Shown here: piece by piece, positions 44,040 through 57,700 of the stretch | Layout: each line of letters begins with the position of its first letter | Position numbering within the stretch: position 1 is the stretch's first letter | Assembly (NCBI RefSeq): GCF_033473495.1 | Contig: NC_088936.1 | Location: forward strand, 868,001 to 932,000 | Direction: 5' to 3' | DNA: 64,000 nucleotides | Origin: Cercospora beticola | Taxonomy: Eukaryota; Ascomycota; Dothideomycetes; Mycosphaerellales; Mycosphaerellaceae | Notes under the pieces: generated by a model | The model's database searches: none | Seen by the model: the letters and a program-made list of their open reading frames with translations, nothing else | Told to the model about the DNA's origin: nothing | Made by a program: the position numbers and the translations under genes

Positions 44040-47000
44040 AAGCCGGCCGCTTTCCTTCTCGACGATACTACGGATATTAATATAATATTAAGAGCCTTTA
44101 TACTATAGTATAACCTGCTAATAAGGCCGAATGCGGCCCTGCCGCCGGTTACTACCTTTATAGGTAAATTAGGGCACTATTATAGTGCGTACTATATACG
44201 TATATAGATCGTAGACTCTAATAGTAAGGAGCGATCTATAGGTAGCATCTTCTATATATATAATATACTAACTCCTAACGTAATCTTAGGCCGTCTATAG
44301 CGACGTACTTAGCGCGTACTAGCTAGTAGTACTATAGATAAATAGCTATACGGTAACGATCGTTTTAGTAAGTTCGAAGTCCGAGAAGCCTATAAGTTCT
44401 TTAAGGATCTTTAGAAGGCACTAGTAGTATTTGCAGTAAGCCTAAGTAAGACAGGCGATAAGGTTAAGCCTATCTCTAAGGAGTTCTATTATTTTAACGA
44501 TATTCTTAATCCGATAGAGGAAATAAGAAGCAAGCTAGTTAATAGCGTAGAGTATACGATTAACCTACGGCCTAGAACTATACTACTATTCCGTCTACTA
44601 TATTACTAGTCGGAGCGAGAATTAGACAAGCTTAAGGAGTACCTAAAGATAGGACTCGAGTACGATTAGATCGAGCGTTCTAATAGCGAGGCGGGTACGC
44701 CTATCCTATTCGTACTAAAGAAGAATAGTAAGCTATAGTTATATATCGACTACTATAGACTAAACGAGATTACTATTAAGAACCGGTATCTACTACCTCT
44801 AATTAGTAAGACGCTAGATAGGCTTATAGGAGCCGTATAGTTTACGTCCTTAGACTTAGCCGATACGTACTACCGTATTCGGATTAAGCTAAGTAACTGC
44901 TAGAAGACTACGTTTCGTACGCGCTACGGCTATTTCTAGTATAAGGTAATACTCTTCGGCTTAACGAACGCGCTAGCGACGTTCTAAGTATATATTAACC
45001 GTACGCTAGTAGAGCTAGTCGATATAAGCTATATAGTATACCTAGACGACATCCTAATCTATAGTAGAATACGCGAGGAACACGTACGAGACGTATACGC
45101 TATACTTAAGAGGCTCCGTAAGTTTAGACTCTACGTATAGCGTTCTAAGTATAAGTTCTTCTAGAAAAAGGTCGACTTCCTTAGATTCGTAGTAACTACC
45201 GGTAGCGTTGCGATAGATCTAAGCAGAGTAGCCGCAATCGCCTCGTAGCTAACTCTAACTATACTAATAGAGGTTTAATCCTTCCTTAGATTCGCGAACT
45301 TCTACTATCGATTTATCTTCGGATATTCGAGAGTAGTAGTACCTTTAATAGCGCTATTAAAGAGTATAAAGGATAGAAAGAAGCTAGAGCTAATTAAGTA
45401 GAAAGTAGCTAAGGAGCAGGCGTTCTATAAGCTAAAGAATCGATTTTAGACTATACTACTACTAAGATACTTTAACCCTACGCTATGCCTATAAGTCGAA
45501 ACCGACGCTTCCGACTTCGTAGTAGCCGGTATCCTAAGCTAACTATTCGAAGCGGAATAGTATCTAATTGCCTTCTTCTTATAGAAGATAATTAACGCTA
45601 AATATAACTACGAGGTTTATAATAAGGAACTACTCGCGGTAGTTAAGGTATTTAAGGCGTAGCGACTATACCTCGAAGGCGCTACGTATAAGGTTAAGGT
45701 ACTTATTAATTACGCTAACCTTAAGGGATTTATAGGCGTTAAGTAGTTAATAGGTAGATAAGTAAGGTAGGCGATATTCCTCGCTCCCTTTAATTTTACT
45801 ATTAGCTATCGAGCTAGTAAGCTTAACCTAGCCGATACGCTATCTAGACGTAGCGACTACGTACGAGAGGCAAAGGAGATAAGCAACCTCCTACTATTAC
45901 TATAGTAGAAACTCTAGGTATAGAGCACTATACCCGCAAGCGGCCTAGTTATTACCCGTATAAAAGCTACTTGCTAGGCTTAGTTAGATACTCTAAAGGT
46001 AGTTACGGCGGCGGCTAAGAGCGGGGGGGTAGCGCTGCCTAATAGTAGGTATATTATAGCAGTAGCTAACCGTTCGGTTCGTCCGTTTAGCTTTACTCTA
46101 TCCTTACGAGTCGCTAGTACTATTACTATATAAGAGCAGCCGTACGCTAACGTCTCGGATATAATTATTAGGTATACCGCTATATTAGTACAGCTCGATC
46201 CGAAAGCCAAAGCACTATACGAGCAGGCCGAACGCGAAGGCGTAGCGAGCGAGAAATATACTATTAAGGACGGCTATATATACCGGGAAGAGGCCCTATA
46301 CCTACCGAACGACCTAGTATTACGGACGCAAGTAATCCGTATATACTACGACGATGTCCTAGTAGGCTATTTTAGTAAGTATAAGACGGTAGAGTTAGTT
46401 AAGCGGAAGTACTAGTAGCCGGAGGTTAGTAACGACGTAAGGCAGTACGTCGAGTAGTATAGTAGCTATTAGAAGGCAAAAGCGAGGCGCTATCGCCCCT
46501 ATAGCGAGATAGCTACGCTCCCGCTATCTAACCGTCCTTAGTAGGATTTATCTATAGACTTTATTACGGATCTTCTACCTAGTAAGTAGAACGGCTATAT
46601 CTTCGACGCGATCCTTATAATCGTAGATCGTTACTCGAAGATAGTAACTTTCGTCCGAATAATAAAGCGCTATACTAGCGTAGAGCTTACGGATATCCTA
46701 ATTAATAAGGTAATACGACTACGTAGCGTACTAGCTAGTATTATAAGCGATAGAGGCTTAGTCTTTACTAGCTAGTTCTAGTTAGACTTCTACTACGAGA
46801 CGTATATAAAACGTAGGCTAAGTACTATATTCTACTTATAGACTAATAGTTAAACCGAGCGCGCAAACTAGACGCTTAAGTAGTACCTACGTATCTATTA
46901 TAGCGAGCGATAGGACGACTAGGCGTCTATCCTATCGTTAGCGGAATTCGCGTATAATAATAGTACGAATACTACGCTTAAGATATCGCTATTTCGAGTA

Positions 47001-47640
47001 GTATATAGGTTTAATCTAGACCTTTCTATAGAAACGTATAAGCGGGACGTAGGCGAAGCTCGGGACGCACTTCTTCGGAGAGAGGTACTAGTAGCGAAGG
47101 ATACTATAGAAAGGTTAAAGCAGAACTATAAAGAGCTAACTAAGCGCTAGTAATAAGCAAGCGAATCTTAGGCTAAGTACTTTAATTAGAAGTACTAGCT
47201 AATAGAATTTAAGGTTAGCGACTTAGTCCTATTATCTATAAAGAACCTCCGGTTAAAGGTACTATCGAAGAAGCTAGCGGATAAATTCGCTAGACTATTT
47301 AAGGTTATTAATATAGTCGGAAAGCAGGCGTACCGCCTAGCTCTACTAACCGGCTCGCAGATTTATAGTATCTTCTATATATTCCTCTTAGAACTCTAGT
47401 AAGGCGGCGATATATAGAATACTAGCCTACTACTTATAAATAAGTAAGACGAATAGGAAGTCGAGAGGATACTAGAAAGCCGTATAGAGAAAGGCGTAAA
47501 GAAGTACCTAGTTCGATAGCGCGAGTAGCCGGAGGAATACGATACCTAGGAGCTGGTAGAATATATTAGAGATTGCGAGGTACTTAATATATTCGAGACG
47601 TAACGCGAAACTAAGTAGCCTATATATAAGGCGAAACCGC
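44040..47640 (+). pseudogene. Gypsy Pol: RT, RNase H, integrase, chromodomain, RIP-mutated
   Basis: One frame (codon starts divisible by 3) from at least 44600 to 47640. The RT has GTPILFVLKKN and YLDD at 45039-45050 (intact). RNase H (about 45480-45900) has VETDASDFVVAGILS. The integrase (about 46330-47130) has the SIDFITDLLP stretch, an SDRG motif and an FNLD-like segment. A chromodomain at about 47454-47580 reads EVERILESRI, KKYLVR and ELVEYI, with the Trp residues lost to TAG. The protease is expected near 44040-44200 but its active site is not recognised. Chromodomains steer integration to heterochromatin, which suits its place inside a repeat block. Dozens of TAG/TAA stops make it inactive. 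Confidence 0.88.
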
Positions 47641-47829
47641 GGAAGAAATAGTAATACTAGTAGTTAGTAGAATAGCGGAAAATTCTAAGAATTCTAAACG
47701 CTAAGTATCGCTAAGATACGAGAACTACTAAGATACGAGAATTTGGAAAACTAAGACGTTACGAGAGGAGAGAAAGATTTATTTATAGTACTCGTAGATA
47801 TAGTATATACTATACGTAATAGAAGTATA

Positions 47830-48720
47830 TAGCCTAGAGCCGGCGAGACGTAAGAGTACTACGAGGGCCTAGTAGAAGAAAAGCGCGAGGCCCGTAGGCT
47901 ACTCGCCGGCTACGCCTACGTCTATAGCCTTATTATTCTCCTTCTTACTCTTCTCCTTATTATTAGTCTCGAGCTTAGAGAGCTCTCCCTCGTCCTAAGT
48001 AGACTAGCCGGGGTAGGCGGAGGCGATAGTAAGGTCTAGGGCCTCGCTAGAGGCGCTAAGTAGGCAGAGCTTCTATTATACGAATTAATACTATACGAGA
48101 TAAGTAAGCGACTAGTAGGATATAAGATATACCTCGTACTCTAGCTCGAATATACTGCGCTAGATAGCGAGGCCTATACTCGTCGCCGCGAGCTCGTTAG
48201 CGGAGGGCATACTAGTAGCTAGCGCCTCGCTAGCCTTCTTCGGCGTAGAGAAGATACCGGCGGACTTGCCCGAGTTGCTCTATAGGCGCTTAAGAGTAGT
48301 AGTAATAGCCTCGCCTATATTATCGAGGCAGCAGCAGAGCTACTAGTAGCGTACGGCGCGTATACTCGTACGTAGTAGGCGGCGGTAGTAGCGCGCGCGC
48401 TGCGCCTGCTTTATAAGGTCGGGATTAGTAATACGGATACACTTATAGTTAGACCTACTATAGCGAATATAGTTTAGCTACTAGCCGAGCTTTATATTAC
48501 TATTATAGCGCGGCTCGATAGCTAGGTATAAGGAGTTAGTAGACTCGAAGCATACGATACGTATACGAACCGCGCGACTTATAGTCTACGAGGTATAGGA
48601 GGCAATACTAGTAGTCGTCGTCCTCTGCCTTCGGTAAGTCGTCTACTATACGAGGGTTACGGTTAGCGGCCGGAGCGGCGGGAGCGGCAGGAGCTCTTCT
48701 TAGAGGTATATTACTTACGG
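47830..48720 (-). pseudogene. Antisense reading frame inside the gypsy element (unknown)
   Basis: On the minus strand, one frame from about 48620 to 47830 reads through scattered TAG/TAA with protein-like content. It has a segment of mixed residues (VCFESTNSLYLAIEPRY, CIRITNPDLIKQAQRARYYR), then STPKKASEALATSMPSANEL and a Lys/Glu/Asn-rich tail (KLETNNKEKSKKENNKA). The region keeps more CpA and GC than the rest of the element. Another frame at the start gives an Ala/Pro-rich run (RAPAAPAAPAANRNP). It is not a known Gag/Pol domain. Some LTR retrotransposons carry an extra gene, sometimes antisense, between integrase and 3' LTR; this could be one, or captured host sequence. Confidence 0.38.
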
Positions 48721-49058
48721 GTCGCGTATAAGGGTAGTGCTAGATAGTTAAGTATATAGTATAAGTCGGATACGAAAAGCTTACTAAATATAGATAGTTA
48801 ATAGAGAAAACACGCGAAGGGCATACAACGAATTTATAGTACGCCGGCGCCTTATAGCGCAAGCGCCGATAGTACGTACCGTTAATAAGCCCGTTACTAC
48901 GGAGAGTTACTATATAGCAACTAGCTACGAACTAAGGCTCGACTTAATATTTATATATATAAGAAGTAGCACGAACGTACTAGATACTACACTAAGACGA
49001 CGGAAATATATAGTCTCCTCTACGAGCTAAGGCAGCTCTATTAGAGAGAGGAGATAGT

Positions 49059-49253
49059 TATAAGAGCTAGAGGTATATAGCTCGAGAGGCGTAGCTTATT
49101 AGGCGTTAAGGCATAACGGCTAGTACCGCTTATACTTAGCGCAGGATAAAAGTACGCAGAACGTATATAAACTAACGAGGCAAGGATTATTCTTAATATC
49201 TCTAGACGGGGAGTCTAGGGGCGCTTAATATATTACTATATCCTACTCTTATA
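49059..49253 (+). repeat. Gypsy 3' LTR (195 bp)
   Basis: Same length and ends as the 5' LTR. Seven differences, all transitions. Confidence 0.9.
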
Positions 49254-49258
49254 ATAGG
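49254..49258. repeat. Gypsy target-site duplication, right copy (ATAGG)
   Basis: Matches 42454-42458 exactly. Confidence 0.8.
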
Positions 49259-52200
49259 AACTCTCGAGTAGATAATATTCGATAGAGTCTTCCTTATATA
49301 GTACTATTATATTATATAAAACTAATCGTCTCTCTAGATAGAACTAGATATATAGATAAGGTATAGTATTAGCTCTTATAGTCCTTATAGATAAGAGTAC
49401 TAACCTATTATAGAATACTAGATATAGCTAATTAGTAGCCGCTTTTATATTTACTTTAAACGCTAGACCTACGTTTCCTACTAGATTATATTCGTAGACT
49501 AAGTATATACTATAGACCTCGGTTCTAATAAGAGACTAATATTATATAATAGTATAACCGACTTTAGTAGTATCTCGCTATACTAGCTATATAAAGTACC
49601 TAGTAGCTAAGAAGAAACTCTTCTTCTTATAGTTATACTCGACTTCTTCGCTAGCCTATATATTAACTATAAGAGTAGTATTTACGAAACTAGTAGCTAT
49701 ATTCTCTTTATACCGATCTCTACTATATTTCTAGATATATCCTACTACCTAGCTCTAAGCGAAATAGACGAGAGTACTATTCTACGCTACTAGGTATATA
49801 GTATACTAAGAGTAGTAGTAGTTCGTACTATTAAGAATTTCTAACTCTAGTAATCTATTATAGAAACTAGATCGTAGAGTCTAAGTTATAAGAGCTAATA
49901 TATAGGATATAGAGAGCAACGCTATTACTAATTCTTCTCTACTAGTAGAAGAGTATTAAATAGTACTAGATATAATAGTTACTATTATATAATATAGTAT
50001 TATTATAATACTCGTTACTAATATCTTAAAATATTATCGACGTTAATAGTTCGTTCCTCGGCGTTTATAATATTAATCGTACTAGTCTATAATCTAAATA
50101 CTAACTATAACTCTTTTATAATAAGAAGAGAACGAGATCTAATATACTTATAACTATAGACTTAGATTAATATATTAATATACTATAAATTAGAGGAAAC
50201 GACTATCTATATATAAGAGGCCTATAGCTATACTTACTTATAGTAATCGTCGAATAGAATTATAAACCTTACGTTAGATAGAGAGAGGAATAGAATTTTA
50301 AGTAAAAAGATTATAGAGAAGCTCTAGAGTTAGAGAATAGAAAAGAACTCTAAAAGTATAGAGATAAGTAGGTTCTATATAGAATCGTATTTCTCGACTT
50401 CGAGTATCTATATATATATATATAGTTACTATTTATATTTATATCGAATAGCTTAATATCTCTCTACTATTATTAGCTATATCTACTTTTTTCTTAAAGA
50501 TATTATATATTATCTCTTATATATAGTTATTCTCTTTATTACTATTCTTATAGTCTCGGCCTCTAATATCGATCTTATAATTAGCTCTATTAGTATAGAG
50601 GTCTAGTTCGGTAGGTAATTATCTATAGTTCTAGGTCTAACTTACTTACTTATAGCGAATATTATCTTAATAGTAATACTTATAACCTCGGCTTAGATTA
50701 CTTTACTTTATACTATTAAATTATCTAGTACTCTAATAGTAGCGAGCTAAATATAAATCGTAGAAGTAAGTAGTTAGAATCTAATCTTCTATTTCGATAC
50801 TCTATATATATTAAAAGATATAATTCTCGAGTTCTATATTACTTATTCTAATATAGAACTATACTTACTTAGCTCTACTAACTCGTCTAGAATCTTCGAT
50901 TTTATTCTAGTACTTAGCTAGAGCTATTAAGTAGTAATATACTAGGTTATCGATAGTAATATATATATATTTTATTATATAGATATAGCTTATAGTAGTA
51001 TATATCTATCGACTAGACTCTATTCTCTATAAGCTAAAAGTATATTTCTTTTAAATATTATATAGAATAATAATAGGTCGAAGTCGAATACTAGCTTTAA
51101 TACTACCTAGTATCTATATTCTAGATCTATTATAGTAGTATCGAGGATAGATACTATAGCTTCTAGACGAGCGTCGCTAGTAGATATAGCTATACTAAAT
51201 ACTAATACTTTAGCTCTATAATCTACGCTACTTCTATTTATCTTATTATAGATAGGTACTACTATTAAGTAGAACGCGCTATCCTCCTTCTATATATAGG
51301 TTTTGCTACTTAGCTCTTATATAGCGTATATATAGATAGGATTTCGGAGGACTAAAGTCTAGTTATAGGGCGCAAGGAATATAATAACCGACGTCGAGAT
51401 ACGAATAGTAAACGTTTTATAGTATAAGTATAGCCTTATATAGAATAGAAGATAGAGCGATAGGTATCGCAAATACGTAGACCTTAGAGCGTCCGGTATC
51501 TATTCTAATATAGGTTAGTAGTATAGAAATGCTCCGGGTAATAGTTCGTATCTACCTACTTATAGACTTAGTAGTTAGTAGTATAAATTAAATAAAGCTC
51601 TATACGAAAGGGAAACTCCCTATATCGCTATATACTCTAGCGTTAATATATCCTATAAACTCTCGACGTACAAATTACGATACAAATAGCCGTCCGGAAC
51701 GGCGCGGTCTTTTTACTGCTTCTCGTTATATAGCATTTGCTAGTATAGTATTCACTCTACCTAAGTTAGTATATAAATAGCGAGGCTTAGAGTATAGCGA
51801 GATAAATAATTCTGTCGCTATAGAGCATTCGCATCTAGCTCGTATTAGATAGCTAGGTACTCTATAAGTACGATGCTGTCTCTCGGCGGTAGTTTTAGTA
51901 AGAGGGGCGGTCTATACGAGTTATAATAGCCTTACGGGCGGCGGCGGACATATATTGCTACGCCGTATAGGTATAGCGGATAGAGGACTAGGATTAACTA
52001 ATCGGAATCGGGAGCGAGCCGCGCTAAAGACGATAGTATATTTTACGAACTCTAAAGCGCGACTACTAGCGCGACGCGATACGAGTATAAGCGCGCGGAA
52101 GAGGCTAGTTACTACCGGCAATAGTATAGCAGTCTAGATATAAGATAGCGTAGATTAAGCGCTATATAGAGCTCCTCCCTAAAACGGATAGTATGTCGGC

Positions 52201-52899
52201 TTAACTTCGAGAGCGCTATAACTACCGATATATCGCGGAATACGCCTATAATACTCCTCGCCGTCTAGACTCTACGTATCGACTACTCTCCTAAGATCCT
52301 ACTATATTTACTCTCCGTCTGTCTAGCTATATAGATTTATATATTGCGAGGCTTTAGTATATAGGAGCGCGGCGGCCTTCGCTTATCCTACTCCCTATAT
52401 ACTAAGAGAACCTTATACTCCTCGATAGACTCTATAATTAAGGCGAGGCGAGGGACTTATAGCTATACGCTTAGGACATTACGTAGAGACTCTATAGGTT
52501 AATACTATAGCCTATTAGCGCTACGAGATATATAGGCGACCGATACTATCCGACCTAGAAAATAATTTCTAATATAGGCTTACTAAATCGGAGCTAGCGG
52601 ATAGTAGACCTAAGCTACTAACTTCTAATCTACGTAGATATAGCAGGCGGATTCTAGTATCGTTCTCGTAAGTCGAAAAGCTAATCGCGAGCTACTAGAA
52701 GAGAGTAGCGACGATAGGTAGTCTCTACCTTATAGCGTAATCTATAAACGTAATATAAGATCTCTACGATCGTATCCTAGTAGACGTTCTTAAATACGAA
52801 GAACAATAGATAAGAATCTTCTAGAGAGGTCTATTTGTCTCCTTCTATTGCTTATAAAGTAAGCAATCCGTTACTATATATAGTAGGAGAAATATACGC
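49259..52899. other. RIP-mutated unassigned sequence, right of the gypsy insertion
   Basis: Probably the continuation of the sequence interrupted at 42458. Plus frames read through TAG/TAA to about 50500. From about 51300 the mutation is less dense and GC rises. Short open frames at 51921-52121 (minus), 51955-52137 (plus) and 52835-53020 (plus) overlap or lack motifs and are not called. Confidence 0.35.
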
Positions 52900-54750
52900 G
52901 AGCCTGCGCCTATATATTAAGTACGTAGGCGCTCGGAGCTCTAGGAGTCTTTCGTATAATAGTCGAAGCGGCTACGAGAGATTAGTTATTCTAGCTTTGC
53001 CGCCCTCTAAGCGCGGCTAAGTCGATCTATACTACGAGTACGCTTCCTCCTTAACCTAGTATCGTCGACCTATAGGCCTCCTATAGACGAAGAGTTAGAT
53101 CTACTCTATATATTCGAGAGCTATATCTAGTATTATAAGCAGTACTATAAGAATAGATATAGGCGGAGACCTTTCTCGTACTACTCTATCGGGTACGCTC
53201 TTGCTTATTCCCTAGAAGACGTTCTAGTATTTCGAGACGGCCGCTTCAAGTCCTATAGAATAGTACTCCGACCGATTAGAGTCGTAGAAGTGCCTTCGAT
53301 ATTTATAGCTACTCGGAGTTTCTTATCTATACGAAGGTATATTACTCTATCCGCTCTAGACTGCCTATTGCTAACAATCGCTAAGATCCCTTATATATAG
53401 CTCGCGTTAGAGCACTCGTACGTAATATTACGATTCGGCTCCGAGTCTAACGATTTTACCTCTATACTAGACGACGGCGGAGCGATAGAGGTTTCGTATA
53501 TAGGTACGAGGGCGAGTATATAACGAGCTAAGAATTACGATACGGAACGTTACGTCTAATTCTTTGCGATAGCGACTTAACCGAACGTCTATATCTCCTA
53601 TACTAGACTCTATAAGATATCTTATCTACGTCTAGGCTACTACTATATTATTAATATTCTGAATTTAGTATCTTACGCCTTAATCGTTACTTATAACGTA
53701 TATAGCAAATAGGGTCGCTAGCGATACTATTCCTAGTCTCTATAGCTATAGAGTATTTATATAAGTAGAGACTTTCTTCGACTACTACTCTAAAGTTTAT
53801 TAATCTACTTCTACGCTTATTAACCGGCTATAACGACTATTAGACGCGTTCCCGTTATCTAAGACTTTTATATATACTAGGAAAGGTTAGAGATAGTTTT
53901 AGTAAGGCTCTCGAGGCCGCTCTCGAACCTATACTTTATTAGATCTAGAAGACCTTTATTTAGTAAGACTATACGTGCTGCGTAAGCCGGTCCTCGAGCT
54001 GCTCTATTTTCGCACTATATATATAGTAGCATTCCTTATATATTAGTCTTTCTCCTATAGTATCTTCGTTATACCTCTCGACCTACTACGTTAGCTATAG
54101 TTCGGGATTAGTCTACGCGAAAGCAAGATACTCGTAGTTCTAGTCGTCTTACTACTACGAGCTTTGCTCTATACTCTACGAGTCTATTATAGCGATAGGC
54201 AGTAATACGACTTGCTATCGTAGCGGGTATAAACGAGATAGAGAGTAATACTTTCTACGAAGGGCAGGTCGGATTATATTTTAGAGCGCAGATTATATAA
54301 GGCGAGCCTAGCGTATCGTATCGCGGACTAGCTGCTTTTCTTAGCAGACTTAGAGCGCGCGGTAATTATGCCTCGCTAGTACTACCGATAGGCGCTAGCT
54401 AATAGGCGGCTGCCGGTCTAGGCGGCAAATCGTGCTACGCGGCTATATCCTAGAGAGTTCGAGAATACTTATTACCTATAAGCGGACGCGCGCGCCTAGA
54501 GAGGTTCGGACGTGCGGTTAAGCGCTAAGTATAGTACTAGAAAGACGATATAAGTTCTATATAGTCTACTAGATAACTCGTCCTTATCTATTCCTAGTTA
54601 CCTAGCTAATCTACGAGGAATATATCTTCTAAGAAACTAATCTCGCTAGGTATAACTATAACCTTAATACCGAGCTATAAGTCGACCGCCGTAGAGGGAA
54701 CTACTCCGCTTGCTAACCCGACCTCTACTAACTATACGCCTACGATAGAC
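52900..54750 (+). pseudogene. Moderately mutated coding-like region, family not recognised
   Basis: A single plus frame from about 53040 to at least 54700 can be read through TAG/TAA. It has stop-poor stretches such as YALAYSLEDVLVFRDGRFKS and HSYVILRFGSESNDFTSILD and a Ser/Thr/Pro-rich end near 54670-54770. CpG-containing codons are common and the stretch is less AT-rich than the neighbourhood. No domain is recognised. Its strand and reality are inferred from stop density alone. Confidence 0.33.
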
Positions 54751-57700
54751 TCTTCTATAGGTCTGTCGACATATCGCCTTACTTCTTTATATAGCGACCT
54801 CTAGATACTTTAGAATTTATATCGTCTAGCGATCTATAGTAGAACGGAAAGAAAGGCCTAGGAGTCCGTACTTAACGTATTCTAGTCGAAGCTATTAAAC
54901 TACTAATACCTTAAGGTATAGTATATATAGCTATAAGAAAGCTATACTTATCTATCTGCTTATTATATAGAGAAAGAACGCTATATCTAGGCGTTGCGTC
55001 TATAGGTTACGTAGAACGGCGCGGAGCGTAATATCTTTAAAGCCTTAGCTAAGATTCGTAATCGCATCGGCGGCTTCCCTATAGATTATAGCGTTCGTAA
55101 AAATAGCGGGCTTCGCTTAACCGATTAATTATACCGATCCTATAGCGAAACTACCGAGGCTCTAAGGCAGTTCGGTATACTACGATAGCAAAGTAACCGG
55201 GCATTAGTATAGATAGACAAGATACTCTAAAGCATATTATCGGTAACGATATAGCTAGAGAGTTAGAGCGGTAATATACGATCGAAATCTCTCCGAGGAT
55301 AGAAAAGAAAGTAGATAGATAAAGATTTAGATTAGTAGAGGGTGTTTTCGTAGCTATAGGTAAGGAATAGCGTTAGTTAATACGGCTAGTTCTAGGTATA
55401 GGAGGATAGTCGGCGTTCGCGAGTAATATATATAGAGCTTAAATTCAAGTATTTGTTCCTCGCTCGGAACTCTTTAGCTCGCGGCTCTCCTCTCGAACGT
55501 ATACTACGAAAATTGCAAAGTCTTACTATAAGATACTACGCCGTATAATAAGGCGATGCCTATTAGGTACTTTATAATTACGACGTTTATTGCACTAATC
55601 TTTCGGCTAGCTCAAAAGCTACTAAAAGCTACTTAAGAGCTATAGAAGATATAGCGAAAGCTAGCTAATTATATAGGCACGCGCCGGCCCTTATATAGCT
55701 ATATCGCCTCCCCCGGAGTTAATTCTGCTATATATAGCCGACCCGGTACTATCCTTATAGAGTAGAAAGTTAAGGACGCGGGCAATAGTAAAAATTATAT
55801 ATACTCGAGGAATATAAAAACTATAAGACTACTACTCGTATATTTATTATATTAAGCCTAGGCGTATAGCTAGGTTAAGCGGATAAATATAGCAGCGGAA
55901 CGCTAGCTATAGCTTGTATTTGTCGGCTATACTCGCGGTAATAGTATACTCCTTAGGCTATATATTAGATACTATAGTAACGAGGATAGTTCTTCGGACA
56001 GCTTCCGACTTTAACGATAACGCTATAATATATCTCTTGCCTCCTACCGGTTAAACTTAGGTGTTCCCGATAGACTATCTCTGCTCTACTAGACAATAGT
56101 AGTAATATTAAACGGTAGATAGCCCTCGGCTCTACGTAGGCCGTAGAGAGACCGTAGTGCTCTAGTAGAACGAAAACGGGCATATTACGAAACCTTAGAA
56201 CAATCTATAAGGCAAGAACGGATTAGAGGAGGTATTCGTCTATAGAACGAACTAGAGTTCTCCCTCGGATATACTCCTAGCTATATACTATATCTAGACG
56301 ATAGATAGCTAAGGTAGCGACGGGCGTAGGTATCTGCTTTATTATATACCTTTCGACGACGGATAGTACTATTAGTATAGTAATAAGGTTATAGGCTATA
56401 GTGCGATCGCTTCTATACGTATAAAGAACTACCCCGGACCTAGAAGTACTAATCCTATATAAGGACTTAATCTCTAGTATAGAGCTAATATCGTACTACC
56501 TATCTTGCCGGTTAATATAATATATACTCTATATTAGATCTAGGACTAGCCGTCTACCTCCCGGGATGCGCTCGTATAGCTATATACTATATATATAGAT
56601 ATCGATATCGTCGTATAAGACGCCTAGCTTTATTCCTATCTTAGAGATAGAGACTATAATATAACAATTGCGCTAGACTATTATATATAGTACTCCTTAA
56701 AGTAGGTCTACGTCGCTTAGTAGCCTTAGGATTATATAGTTACCGAAAGTATTATAGACTATTATAATCTTATTAATTAGTTAATAGATAGCTTAATATT
56801 CTTATAATATCTATATTAAACTCGATCTATATAATCTACTTTACTTAAAATACGCTCCTTATAATATCTTATACTTAACCTACTCTATATATACTTCTTT
56901 ATAGGTCTAGTTAATCTTTTAATAGTCTCGAGCTATCTAAGTATAGGTTAGTAGATCGTTTATTTTATTCGTCTTTATTATATATATAACTTCGGCTATC
57001 TAACTAAATCTTAATAGCTTAATATCTTATATAGCTCGGACTATTACGTATTTATCTATAGTATACTACTTCCGAATCTACTTACTTACTCGAATATACT
57101 CTTTACGAGCCTATTTAGTACTAATATTATACTAAGCTAGTAGTAATATAGTATAATTTAATATTCTCTAAAGATCTAATAGTAGAAATACGCTCCTACT
57201 AGGCTCTAGAATAGTATTTAGGCAGAATATTTAACTTATATAATAATACGTCTCTATATCTCTAGTAATAGTTAGCGTATTATAATATAGATTAATATAT
57301 ATCTCTACTTAAGCTTATTATTAAAGATATAATACTTTCGTAGCGCTAGCGATTAGAGTATAGCTCTATATACTACTATATAGGTAGCTTCTTTCTTTAG
57401 GTATAGAGTAGTATCTATCTATAAAGATAGATCTAGTATAAGTAGTAGAAGAGAGGCCTATAAAGGCTAGCTAAAACCGATACTTATTAGAAGTAGAAAA
57501 GTAATTACTAGTAAAGACTATATAATCTCTACTATAGAAGTATCCTTAGCTACGTTTATAGTAATCTCTATAATAGAGAGAGCCTTATTTCTAACTTCTA
57601 AACTAAGTATAGTATAAATAAGTAATTCTTCTCTTTTAGATATTAGTTATATCGGTATAGCTCTATAGTCGACTATATTAGATATACGTTCTATAAGATT

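Larger units (their letters stand above)
42459..49253 (+). mobile_element. Complete Ty3/gypsy chromovirus-like LTR retrotransposon, RIP-mutated
   Basis: 6795 bp bounded by two 195-bp LTRs and a 5-bp target duplication ATAGG. The order Gag, RT, RNase H, integrase, C-terminal chromodomain identifies a chromovirus-type gypsy element on the plus strand. A purine-rich tract (AGAGAGAGGAGATAG, about 49042-49057) precedes the right LTR. The internal region is heavily mutated, but the LTRs and the part after about 47.8 kb keep many CpA sites. Between the chromodomain and the 3' LTR there is about 1.4 kb that holds an antisense frame. Confidence 0.92.

Noticed and set aside
45980..46210. 76-codon minus frame inside gypsy Pol
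   Set aside because: It is opposite the Pol reading frame between RNase H and integrase and has no support of its own.
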